Shown here one piece after another: positions 1 through 11,031 of a stretch of DNA of 64,000 bases (within the stretch, counting starts at the first letter, position 1; the number at the start of each line of letters is the position of its first letter). The notes under the pieces are model-generated. The model saw only the letters and a program-made list of their open reading frames with translations. It was not told the origin of the DNA and did no database searches. Origin of the DNA: Harmonia axyridis. Lineage: Eukaryota; Arthropoda; Insecta; Coleoptera; Coccinellidae. Position numbers and translations under genes: made by a program. Location: positions 39,556,001 to 39,620,000 of the forward strand of contig NC_059503.1 of assembly GCF_914767665.1 (NCBI RefSeq), read 5' to 3'.

Positions 1-1278
1 GGACTATTTTTGTAGAAATTTTGAGGTTTGTGATACTTTTAAAGTGATGAGAACAAGAATTTAGATTAAATTTCATGGCCTGGAATACTGAGGAAATCAT
101 GAACCGTAAGTTAAGTGTGTAAAATAATATATGTATATACGAAGACTGCGATTTGTCATCTTAGGATCTCTTGAAAACGACATATTCAAAAATTTATTAT
201 TGTAATTTTTTGATATTTGTGAATTTGTCACTTTCTTTACATCTTTAACTATTTTTTGAATATGTTCGTTCTGTATACTTTTCATTATGAGCATTAAACT
301 GATTGTTTTCAATGAAAATATTGATTAAATTCTTTGAGCTTTCCTATTTTTCAAGCAATATTCATAAATGTTTTAACTAATATTTAGTTTTTATTTTATT
401 CAAGTGAATATTGCTTAGTTTTAAGTATTGCTTTTTTATTTTGTGAAACAAATTTATATACCTAAGTAGTTCATCAGATTTCATAAATAAAGAGGATTCC
501 ATAGTTCTGCTTTTCAATTCTTTAACCAAAACACAAACCTCCTCCTTAAAATATGAAAAAAGAAAAAAAAGATGTTTTTGAACATCTATTCCGACATGAA
601 GGATGAGTAAATTCCAGAATTCTTTTGATTTCACTGAGTCTCTATTCGAGAATATTGTGAATAATTCAGATATATAACAATTTTTCATTGGTTTTATGAA
701 AAACTATTTTCCTTTGTGAATTCATCGCATAGGTAAGAGAAGCACATTTTTCTTTCTTTTCATACTACCCAACATTTGAAAATATCATTTAGTTTGTATT
801 ATTTGAATTGGAATTTTGGTTCACCAGATTATTTTGGTTCATAAATTATTACCAATATTTCATTTTAAAATACAAATATAACCATCTTGATAGGTTATTC
901 CGATGAAGAAATCAAGAATAAGGAGTATCTAAACATACCTCATATTTCAAAGTACATATCTATTATTAACAGAAAACCTCTCGAAAAGTATGAAGATTTC
1001 CACTGGTTTCCTTCCAACAGAGAAAAACGATATATGTTTTGGCAATCTCGAATGACCTTCGTACCTTTCCTAAATATTAAATTTTTCATGATTTAGGTAA
1101 GCCTCTCGTCCTCAGCGATTGATGACTGCAGACAGTTCAAAAACATGTAACGTCCGTTCTGAAGGCCATAGGGTCCAATGTGCTCTCCCTAAAGAGTGGT
1201 CAGTGCTACAAATGACCGCTTTTATATTCTAATAAAAAAAAAGATTTATAATGGTGCTTTTAACCTTCGCCTTGGATC
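1..1278. other. no recognisable feature
   Basis: AT-rich sequence with only short, stop-rich reading frames on both strands. A more GC-balanced patch at about 1100-1210 has no family resemblance I can name. I see no gene, RNA or mobile element here. Confidence 0.5.
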
Positions 1279-1611
1279 TTGACCGTCCTAATATATGCCG
1301 GTGCTCTAATAGATCGTGGCCTAGAGCAAAAGAGTGCATTCGTAATTGCAGCAGATTATGCTTGTTTGAATGTGACATTGGCACAAACGAATGATGAACC
1401 TTGCTTGGATGTTGGAAACAGAAATCTTCAGCTTTTGTTAATCGAAAAAAAGTTCAACACAATCAACTATTGTGTTACCTGGAAAGCAACAAAATATAAA
1501 TTCAAAAGAGTTAAGACATTTGAATATATCCAAGAAGGCAGTGTTTTAAAGAGAACTCGTATGATTTTCAATGATACCTCGATCATCACTGGTGATATCG
1601 CAGAGATCTAG
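1279..1611 (+). CDS. possible 110-aa open frame, function unknown
   Basis: An uninterrupted frame of 110 codons in a region where most frames are broken every 30-60 codons. Residue use is fairly protein-like, mixed and not low-complexity, and no membrane segment or motif stands out. I do not recognise it. The next sequence downstream is a decayed transposase on the other strand, so this may be a scrap of an unrelated mobile element or chance. No promoter or splice signal supports it as a gene. Confidence 0.15.
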   Translation: MTVLIYAGALIDRGLEQKSAFVIAADYACLNVTLAQTNDEPCLDVGNRNLQLLLIEKKFNTINYCVTWKATKYKFKRVKTFEYIQEGSVLKRTRMIFNDTSIITGDIAEI

Positions 1612-1699
1612 CAAACTGAATTCTTCTCATAATTATGTCCCTTTTATTGTAATCAAAAAAGACGTTGAGAATGTATACTCGAAGTGAACCCATTTTCAT

Positions 1700-2419
1700 T
1701 AATTGGAAAATAATTTTTTTTTTATAATATTATAAATATTAATATCAGTTAGCATGGCTCGATAGCGCTCGCCATTCATTGTATCCGCAGTTCCTTTCTC
1801 AATTCGAAAGAAATGAAGAACGATGATGCCGCCACCGTGTAAATCGCAACAAGCAGTTAATTTCAATGAATGTAATGATTTGTTGATATCTTCAGAATTT
1901 TGTTCTGTATACGGCAATTTCGCTTATTGTCGAAGACAGAACCAGAAATGAGCTTCATCACTAAAAATGCTCTTCTTTGGCCAGTTTCAAAGTAGCCCTA
2001 TCAGCAAAAATGCTACGTAAACGATGATCATTTGGCTTCGTTTCTTGCAAAAGCTGTAATTCATAGGTAGGTACGTTAGCCAAGATTATCACCTATAATT
2101 TTCCACGGAGTCGAAAGACAAAGGCCAACAAGTTGAGAAAGGTGACGTATTAACACTTCGGCTTCTTCTTCAACACTTCACGCTACAGCAGCAATAATCT
2201 CATCGGTGTGCACATTTCTTTGTTTTGTTGATGATTTTGAATCGAGAAGAGTAAAATTATTGAGAAAACGATCAATAACTGCACGAATTGATTGCTCGCA
2301 AGGCCGATTACGTTGACTGTAAAATGAACGAAGTGCTTTATGAATTTCGCGAACAGATTAAGATTTTCATTGTTAATTTCCACAATTTGGAAGCGTTGTT
2401 CTAGACTTGAAGGATTCAT
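1700..2419 (-). pseudogene. decayed Tc1/mariner-superfamily transposase
   Basis: Read on the minus strand through several frameshifts and stops, the pieces line up in order with a mariner-type DDE transposase. First comes an N-terminal helix-turn-helix part with a tract reading HTDEIIAA. Then comes a second DNA-binding part (about 2183-2090) with SIRH/LGLCLST-like spacing, followed by PNDHRLR near 2040. Next is the first catalytic Asp context SDEAHFW (about 1950) and finally MNGERYRAML near 1775, which normally follows the strand carrying the second Asp. The C-terminal third with the last catalytic residue is missing. At least four frame breaks and multiple stops make it non-functional. It is inactive mobile DNA, with no terminal repeats found. 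Confidence 0.7.
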
Positions 2420-3829
2420 GATTAATTGTCAAAGTTTACTGAACAGAAATGTTAACACAGTTTTTGGCAATATCAACTGCCCATTTATAGACAACATCCA
2501 TAAAAAATTCGCATATATCTAATAAAGCACCCGTTACATTCAATGTATCATAAAATCGAAAAAAACCGTGAATCAATCGATGAAACATCTTCTTGATAGG
2601 CCCCTTCTGAAATAATTCAACTTTGTAAATTTTCATACGAATTTGCAAGCAAATACTTCCATTCTCACCTCAAGCTTTCTCTTGTCTCTGAAATATAAAA
2701 AAAAACAATGTTTTCTGAAGCCATTTTGGGTGAACATGGTAGTTTTTTGATAGGACTTGATGGACGAGTCAAGTTTTTTCACAAATTCCATCTTGTTTTT
2801 ATCTACTGTTAGAAAATTTTAAACGCAGGACCGTCGCTAGGCAGTAAGCAGGGGGTAGTCAGTCGCCTGGGGCGCCAAAATTCAGGGGCGGCATTTCAAG
2901 CTCGATCAACAAAAATCCTATGTATAGAAATTCAAAGTGCCGAATGAGAATTATTATTATTTAGCTAGCAACAACAGGAATGAATTCAGATAAATTTAAA
3001 ATCAAAATCCCACATAGGTGCCGCATTTTAATCTCTAATATATACGATTACGCGAATCCTTCTCGGTACTTTTTTACGTGTTATTGACGCTAAAACTCAT
3101 GCATCAGGTTCGACAGGCTGCTCTTTGATAACCTTCGCCTACTTTTATCGAGGAGTATTTTTTAGGAATGTTCTTTCAGGAAAAACAGAGATTTTCAAGA
3201 AATTATATTCAGCGAATTAGGAAAAAAAGTGTCTACAACTCAATAATATGAGAGTAGAGGGATACGATGAAGCGGAGTAATATAAAGGGAAAGGACAAAA
3301 GTTTTTGTTCCTACTCCTAAAATGAAAATAATATTTTATGCAGGTTTGAAATTCTTGAATTTTTATTCATGAATATTTCCTCTATGTCATTATAAAAATT
3401 CTTGTTATTATGTTACTTCTCCAAGCTTTCTTGTTAAAGTTTCGTTATTATATTCTGCAGCCTCTGAACCATATTTTTTTCCCTAAACATAGGAGATGCA
3501 TATTTGTTAGTTTTTTTTTTATTGAAATTGACCTTCAACTTTATGTTGCGATGTGATTTTGCGAAAATATTTTTGATCTCTAAGCGTTCATCTTTGGATA
3601 GGTATCGCTCGTGGAAAAAATTGCTGGCACCTTCACCTCGAATTATCTCAGAATTAACCTTCGGACTATTTTAACTCCTGCGTCCAGCATATGCGAAAAA
3701 TGACATCTCGACTGAAAATTTTATTTAAATGATGAACACAATAACTGAAGGACGTTAGAAATAGTCGAAACAAAAGTATCCAGGTAATATCAGCATATTG
3801 AGAGCTGTTATTGGTATTTCATTGTACAC
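2420..3829. other. no gene; scrap of a hAT-like element end near 2825-2900
   Basis: Mostly AT-rich sequence. At 2825-2900 a GC-rich block contains GGGGCGCCAAA, the same motif found in the hAT-like MITE ends at 55.9-56.7 kb, so this is probably a fragment of a related element. A minus-strand frame at 2436-2648 has no resemblance I recognise. Confidence 0.35.
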
Positions 3830-5480
3830 TATTTGTACAGATCCTTATCTAGCTGACCGTCTTGTAGATTAGCGATTTGTTGAGACAGGATATGTAAAAT
3901 AAAACAAAAAGCGAGCATAAAATCGGTCACAAAGGAAGTCAAGGAGCTTGAGGTTCTATTGAACGTAACACATAAGCCAAGCGAAGCTTGAAGTAACCTG
4001 CGGTATAAATGATTCTCAAAATCATTAGTATAACGCCTACCACATTCGAATGGGTTCACTGATAATGATTTTGAAAAATGTCAGGAATTCTGTAACTAGG
4101 CAAGTTTTAAAATTAAACAGAATTGTATTTTCGATTGTATTCCGTCCATATGCACAATTTCCGTTATAACTTCTTCGAAAAAGTTCGACCATCAATCCAA
4201 TTGGTCTTATATGTCTGGGGAACAGATCTAGATAGAGCATATTGTAATTTCCTACAGAACATTCTTTCCGAATTATTAGTAGTGAATAATAAACAAATTG
4301 TGCTTTCAGCATGATGGAGCACCCACCTGCTCATTATTATACACTGTGTCCGTAAAGTATGGAACAAATTCATTTTTAGCTAAACAGACCATTTTAAGAA
4401 ATAATCCTGAAACAAGTTGATTTTTTATTTTCATTTACCGTATTTTAAAATAATAATCTAATATACAGAGTGAATTACTTTCGAGTAAGGACGTCACCGT
4501 CATTTTTTTTAAAAGGAACACTCCCATTTTGTCTCAATTTTCCGATTACTCTAGCTGAGCTGATTCCAAAACTGTATCACTTGTGGATTCCAATCGGTAC
4601 AGGGTGGACAAAAATACAATAGTTTTGTGTGTGCTCATAAAGTAACGCGTAACATTCTTTATTAGTAAAATTAACAACATAATCAAAAATAAATATTGTA
4701 TAGCGGCAATCGGTTTGAATGTAACACCCTGTAGTTTGTTACATTTTCAGATTAATAAAAATGTATGAAAATAAGAAATAATTTCTTTCATATTCTGTGT
4801 ACTAGAGCACAAGTTCCAAACATGTTTGGAAACAGCTCATTTTTGATAATCTAAAAATGTAACAAACTACAGGGTGTTAAATTCAAACCAATTGCCGCTA
4901 GACAATAAGTATTTTTGATAATATTGTTAATTTAACTAATAAAGAATGTTACGTGTTACTTTATGAGCACACACAAAACTATTGTATTTTTGTCCACCCT
5001 GTACCAATTGGAATCAATATGTGATACATTTTTCGAATCAGCTCATCTAGAGTAATCGGAAAATTGAGACAAAATGGGGGTCATTTAAAAAAATGACGGT
5101 GACGTCATTACTCGAAAGTGATTCACCCTGTATATTAGGTTATTATTTTAAAATACGGTAAATTAAAATGAAAAATCGACATGTTTCAGGATTATTTCTT
5201 GAAATGGTCTGTTCAGCTAAAAATGAATTTGTTCCATACTTTATGGACACAGTGTAGATTCTAGATTTTCATGTATACCAGTTTCCAAATACATGGAATG
5301 GAGTGAGCGTAACAACAAGATGGCCTGCTTAATCACCGGATCTCACCTGAATTTTTTTTGTGGGGATTTATATAGAGAATAGTGTACAATAAATTGCCAA
5401 AAGATCTTAATATGCTGATATAGCCTGAATAATGTGTTCTCTAAATAAGATCTGTTGGAAACAAATCTTTGATATTTTGC
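3830..5480 (+). pseudogene. decayed mariner-type transposase split by a foldback element
   Basis: On the plus strand a transposase relic can be followed on both sides of the inserted element at 4342-5254. A possible N-terminal helix-turn-helix piece (RFVETGYVK) lies near 3870. The middle piece at 4190-4310 has VWG and NFLQNILSELL, and FQHDGAP at about 4308-4328 precedes the insertion, with the second Asp in HDGAP. After the insertion, FPNTWNG and RWPA-SPDLT near 5285-5345 continue the C-terminal part, ending in a FFLWG-like tract. Frameshifts and stops are frequent. The order of motifs across the insertion shows that the foldback element landed inside an already present transposon copy at a TA dinucleotide. 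Confidence 0.65.
4342..5254. mobile_element. 913-bp foldback element with about 410-bp inverted arms
   Basis: The left end starts CACTGTGTCCGTAAAGTATG and the right end is its near-exact reverse complement, finishing GGACACAGTG. Both ends are flanked by TA (4340-4341 and 5255-5256). Inverted homology continues inward almost without a gap to about 4753 on the left and from about 4848 on the right, leaving a spacer of roughly 95 bp. It carries no coding sequence. TA target choice and CACTG-type ends fit a non-autonomous Tc1/mariner-superfamily element. The arms contain an internal tract reading ACACCCTGTA, also common elsewhere in this window. It interrupts a transposase relic. Confidence 0.85.
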
Positions 5481-7542
5481 GTCATGAAAAAGAAATTCAA
5501 GACCATTGAAAATATACAGGGTGATCCATTTCAAAATCACCCATTTGTTGAATAATTTTATATTGGAAAATAATTTCCTGACCTGCAGAAAGGAAAGTCC
5601 AAGGAGCCTACTTTCAAACGAAATTTGTTCCGTTCGACAGCTATGGAAGCGCTACGGACTATTGCAGGACCCAGTATATTTGTAACCTCTAACTGAAGGA
5701 ATAAAGACTTCAGCCTCTCAGCATAGGAGCGAAAAGTAAAGGCCTTTACTATTATTTTGCATAAGTTTGAATCTTCATCAGAGATTTTTACGTGTCGACG
5801 ATTTCTGTGTTACATAAAGTAGGTACAACTGAAACAAAATTTGTTTGATAATTCTGGTGGTGCTTCACTGCACCCTAAGCTCAGACCACTTCTTTCGAGA
5901 GTCATAAGTTTCAGGTGGTGCAATTGTGATTTTATATTCTACTTGTTCAACTAAAATAAAAATTTCATAAAATTTGTTTATAAGGTAGAGAACGGAATTT
6001 TTTCAGTGAAACCGCTATCTGGAGTTATTGGCAAATAAATTATAAAAATCTCATTTGATGCCTTAATGTATGAAATATCCATTCAATGCATTACTTCTCT
6101 TTCAAATTCAATGACTACCGAATCAGCCATCCGAGTTCGTAGCTCTCATTTAGTCATTGTCCTCAAAGCGGATCCTCCGAACTGCACCATGAAGTAAAAA
6201 CCAAATAGAATCGACCTTGACTCTCTACATTGAATCACCATTTCAGAACGAGTTCGTTGAAGAAAACATAAATACAATATTGAAATATGACCGGGAATTT
6301 TGCTCTTCAACAACACAATTGAATAATTCTATCGTAAATTTGGGATTTTAACATTTATCGTCAGATTAATTTGGTGGTTGAATACAAGGAGTTAAACCAA
6401 GTCATTATGTCAAAACTACATATAGAAAATTGTAGTCGAAAGACAACTTCCGATCAAAATCCGATGGAAATTATTCGCATATTCTATCGAACATAAAATA
6501 TGCAGATATGATCACGGTTCTATCATGGAAAGGATATGTGCTGAAGTAATCAACCGTTAAACCATCTTTCGACTCTATATTAAAGGGATAACTGACTTTA
6601 CTGAGAGTTCTAACTCATGATAACGAATAATTCTGAATTTTATTGCAAAATGTGCATTTTATCGAATTGAACTTGGGAAAAAGCTTTTACCATTCGGATA
6701 TTTCTGTTTTCACGAGAATAATGAATTCAGGTTACAGTAAATGATAATGAATATAGTCAGTGATATTAGTCTTATACAGTGATAACACTAGCTTTCGAGA
6801 GTGGGCCAAGATTTTTTAAGGCAACTAAGATTTCCATGTTCATCTGGTTCACGTTGAGTTCATGTTGTATTTTTTTGCTATGAGAAGTTAAGGGGGAAGG
6901 GGGCAGGTGCCCACGGCCATCATATACATACCTACACAGTATCGCGATTCATCGTTTATTACGACATTATGCCATTTTGCATCCCATTGCTTCCGTTCTC
7001 TTCAGAAGATTGACGACAGTGGTACGCAGTTGAATGCAGTGCTAATCGTGGACGGTATGAGAAGAGTCCAAAGGCTTGAATACGGCGATATAACGTACTT
7101 AAGTATAGTATTTTTTTCTCTAAATCTCCAAACCAGTTATCAGCGGTTTGACGCGTAGTATAAAGACAGTCTCGTAGATCCGTTTGCCTGAAGTGTCTAT
7201 TTTGATGTTCTTTGATAGTATTCTTTTACCTTCATTTGTCCATATACGACACACGCGCATTACTGTCATTGCATCGATCACTACTGATGAACCTGTTTCA
7301 AGAATGTGGAAGAAAGTCAATTCAAGTTTATTGTTATTTACAAGAAGACTGAATACATATTTCTGTATTTGTTTAGTAAGGGTGATATCAGGTAAATACA
7401 GCTTCAATCCCTTAATATGCCTGAAGGTCAATTGGGTTATTAATAAATGAACAGCTTTATTTTTCTACTGGTAAAAACCCAATTACAGAAAAATTTACAG
7501 AATAAAGTTTTCATTTACAATTGAAAAATAAATCATTATCTT
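5481..7542. other. no gene recognised
   Basis: AT-rich. A TATACAGGGTG tract at 5515 looks like an isolated MITE end. Overlapping frames on both strands at 6907-7450 have no recognisable motif and probably reflect chance openness. The sequence around 7450-7540 is likely the 3' untranslated end of the retrotransposon fragment to its right. Confidence 0.4.
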
Positions 7543-8700
7543 CTACAGCTGAGAAATCTGTTTTACAATGTTCAAATTGTCATAGAAAATATCACAGGTC
7601 TCACACAAGTTGATCATAAGGCTACACATATGCAGATGCTGAATTGGCGTTCGAATCATACAATTATTCCTACAAGGAACCAAATAAAATACAGGCCTAT
7701 ATCTCATGTTGGATCTTGGAACATGAAAGTTGAGCCTCTTCAGTAGGTATGGACTATCAACACAACCGTGAACTAACTTGTACAGAAAGATGGCTGCCTG
7801 CAAATCCCGCCGATCAGCCAGAGAGACAGCATTGAACCTACTCAAGAGCACAGCATGGTCAGTACCTCTCGGGGGATAGACACCTTCCTCTCTATATGAG
7901 AGAAATTTATAAAATCTACGCTGAACCGACTCCAATCGCTGACTATAACAGGAATATATAGGCTACCATATAATAGAGGCATACTCGAGCTTAGTTCTCA
8001 CCAGCGTATTAAATAGTTCCAGAATTCTGGAAATGTCTTGCATTACGTATTATGAAGCCATACAACTCAGAGGCTGCACTCAGTAGGCCATTTATGTGAG
8101 GAACAAATGACATCTGACATCAAACAGAACTCCCAGATCCCTAACAATACTTACTCTCAACAACTTTACATTTTCCACAAAATAATCAAACATGATGGGT
8201 TCCGTCTTTCTTGTAAAAGAAATGAAATTGCACTTAAAAAAATTCAACTACAGATGATTAATCTCACACCATTTTAATAATTTTATTAATTCCCTTTGTA
8301 ATCTAATGCAGTCCTGCACAGAAGCCACCCTTAGAAAAAGCTTGAAATCATCCGCAAACAGCAGCCTCATCATATCAAGCACAAAAATCAAATCATCGAC
8401 TAACAGCAAAAATAGAAGTGGGCCAAGATAAGAGCCCTGAGGCACACCAGACCAGAAACCAGACGAAAGAACGAAAACCCTCAACAAAAACAAACTACCT
8501 GCGACGCGACAGATAGGACCTAAGAAGACATATTAACTGCGTATTGATCCTATACCTATTCTCCAACATGCTTAGCAACATCTGATGATCTACTCTATCG
8601 AAGGGCTTCTGAAAATCCGAGTAGATGACGACGGATACACAGAAGAATTCACAACCATATTAAAAAGCACCGCCAAAGTTTTAGTATTATTATTGTAGAC
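7543..8700 (-). pseudogene. jockey/CR1-like non-LTR retrotransposon, RT and C-terminal part, decayed
   Basis: Minus strand, 5' to 3' from about 8700 down to 7543. The order is a palm segment with YSDFQKPFDRVDH near 8600, then GVPQGSYLGPLLFLL and LFADD (8493-8345). Next come the thumb with a DLGVLFD-like tract near 8130 and LESVQRRFYKF near 7930, and finally a C-terminal domain ending in a typical R-rich, PI-containing tail (7935-7543). FADD supplies the two catalytic aspartates, so this copy decayed by frameshift and not by loss of the active site. Endonuclease and ORF1 are absent, so it is 5'-truncated as such insertions usually are. It encodes RNA-templated DNA synthesis for self-copying and is now inert. 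Confidence 0.8.
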
Positions 8701-11031
8701 AACCAAAACTCACGCCTAGACATTACATCCATGTCGTCTGTTCACTTTGCAGAGCAATTTGCAATTTGGCAAGCGTTGTTGTACTGCGCTTCTAAAAGAA
8801 GACCTACACACAGGTAGTAATTGTGACCGACTCACGCAATATACTACAGTCAATGGAAAAAATATACAATAAGGATCCAATGACTAAGGGCATACAATTA
8901 TTAACCCGCTGCCTTCAGGAAAAGAACTTTGGATTTCTTCAAGATTATTGGAGGAATCTTTTGTTTTTGACATCCTTAGGTTCGCCGGAAGCAAGATTTT
9001 TGTGACCGTCTTTCCTGTTTATCTCGTTTTTACTTTTCCATTGCGAAGGCTTAGACCAAGCAAAAGTGCTTGGTAGGCATATCGGGCAACTGCAAAAATA
9101 CTTTGAAAATAGGACCACAAACCACAAAAAGCTGATGCTGAACCATCCTTCAAAATTCAAAGAATTCAACCACAACAGAATCCCAAGAAGAAATTGAAGA
9201 TGTAGTGAGACCTCAAATTGCTACGTTATCCTCAGCAGAATCAAAGTAGAAATTGAGGAAAAGAAAAGGAGACAATAAGAAAAAAATTAAAAATAAAGTA
9301 AAATAATTGATCAGAAAAAAAACGAAAAAGGGAACCGAAAATGCACGAAATAGAAATAATCAAGAGTGAACGAATGGCGCTCTTGATCCTGAGACCTGAT
9401 GAGTGAAAATTGTTGTTGTTGATAAGGGGATTATGAAATATGGGTAAAATGTAAAAAGGTTGGCCTTTCATACCAAGTGGTACAATTCAAATCAATTACT
9501 GATAATGATTACAGAATATTGTACAGCATTACTCAAAAAAACGAATGAAGAATTTCACACGTTCGACTTGAAAAGAAAAAAAAAAGTTGTTCTCCAAGGA
9601 ATTTTTTCATAATCTACTGAGGAAGAAATAAAAAGAACTAAGCGAATCTGGGTAACCTAGTAACAAAAACACTTGAAGTCTAGTCACTACAACACTGAGG
9701 AAAAAAATCAAATCTTCTTATTGTTGGTCTTCTGGAATTTAATTCTCTTTGCCTCTACTATCGTTCAATTGATTCTCCAGTGTTGATTGTTAGAGAGAAT
9801 TTTCTCTCTTATGCTTGTCCTAATTATCGTCTATTCCCTTTTTCGATAGAGGTAGTTTTTGCCTGCTTTTTTATTAGGATTTGTGTTATTCTTCATAATT
9901 CACTACTCACGTGCTCCTTTAGTGTTTGTATTAACTCCTTCACTCGTTTGTGTACTATTTCCTCAATAGTTTCAATTTTCAGTTTTTTTTTTCTGATATG
10001 CTGGATGTTAAGGTATGAGAAGAAACACTAAAAGCAGTACTAAGAACAGTGGTTGCTGCCTAAACAACCAGAAAATCAGATAATTAGAATTCTTCATCAT
10101 AGATAAACTAAACGACAACAATGAAATATCATTGTTGTCAACTATAATATAAATCGCATCTCAAATTGAACATACAATGAATATGTGCCAAGTCGATGCT
10201 TTGATCTAATATATCGTGTTCTGTAGAAAAAATAGGCAAAAATTGTTTTTATTATTACTAGACCATCATAAATAGAATTGTACCCATAAAATTAATGTAC
10301 TTTAAATGTGAGAAAAAATTTTGATTTGATTTGATAAAATGTACTCAATCTGTTTGTGTTGTGTGTAAAGAGTTATATGTTTTTATTTTCAGTTTTTCTT
10401 GAATATTTCACGACTATAAATTCTCGCTCAGTGCAATAAGGAAAAATTTTTCAAATATCTCAGATTCTGACAGGGAAAACTATTTTTTGACATCATCCTT
10501 TATCATGTTACATACCTAAGATGAAAGTAACACATTATTCTATAAGGAATGATTTGCAAGCAGCAATCATTTCAAATATTGGGTGAGTGAAACTACAAAC
10601 TGGATATGAACCATCACCTCTGATGAAATCTGGAAGATTTGTTTAGGACTGACCTTGATCAATGCACCGAGCGTCTAGACAATTATTGATGTACAAAATT
10701 AAGTTGTCAATTCGCATTGTTTGTGGGTCGATGCACACGAATAGTTATTTACCCACCTGAAATGCCAGTTTATACACTGCGTGGTTAGAAAAACAGGACC
10801 TGAAATGGATGGTTGATTTCACTTTCCAGAGTTTTTATGTTATAAATCTGATTAAGTATTATTAGTATACAAAATCGATTGAAGAGTTACCGAATCCATA
10901 GCGCCCCTAAAGAGCAAAAAGGGAGCAATCGCCAAATTAAGAATTGTCCAGAAGGTCAGGAATACTAAATTTTTGAACTTTTAATTAATAAAAAGTTTAA
11001 AAACGGACTGACTGCTAAATACAGAATTGTA
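8701..11031. other. no gene recognised; possible ORF1-like scrap on the minus strand
   Basis: A 60-codon plus-strand frame at 8823 and overlapping frames at 8945-9471 have no recognisable family. On the minus strand between about 10020 and 9720, a Lys/Glu-rich coiled-coil-like stretch followed by a tract reading ENQLNDSRGKEN recalls ORF1 proteins of non-LTR elements. Breaks are frequent and the match is weak. Confidence 0.25.

Noticed and set aside
3829..4059. 76-codon minus-strand frame with a hydrophobic stretch resembling an odorant receptor piece
   Set aside because: The plus strand here reads as the N-terminal part of a mariner-type relic in the right place and order, so the minus frame is more likely incidental.
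9241..9471. Hydrophobic 76-codon minus-strand frame that could be read as a membrane protein
   Set aside because: The complementary strand is a run of Lys/Glu/Asn-coding A-rich sequence, which always gives Phe/Leu/Ile-rich antisense frames; there is no other support.
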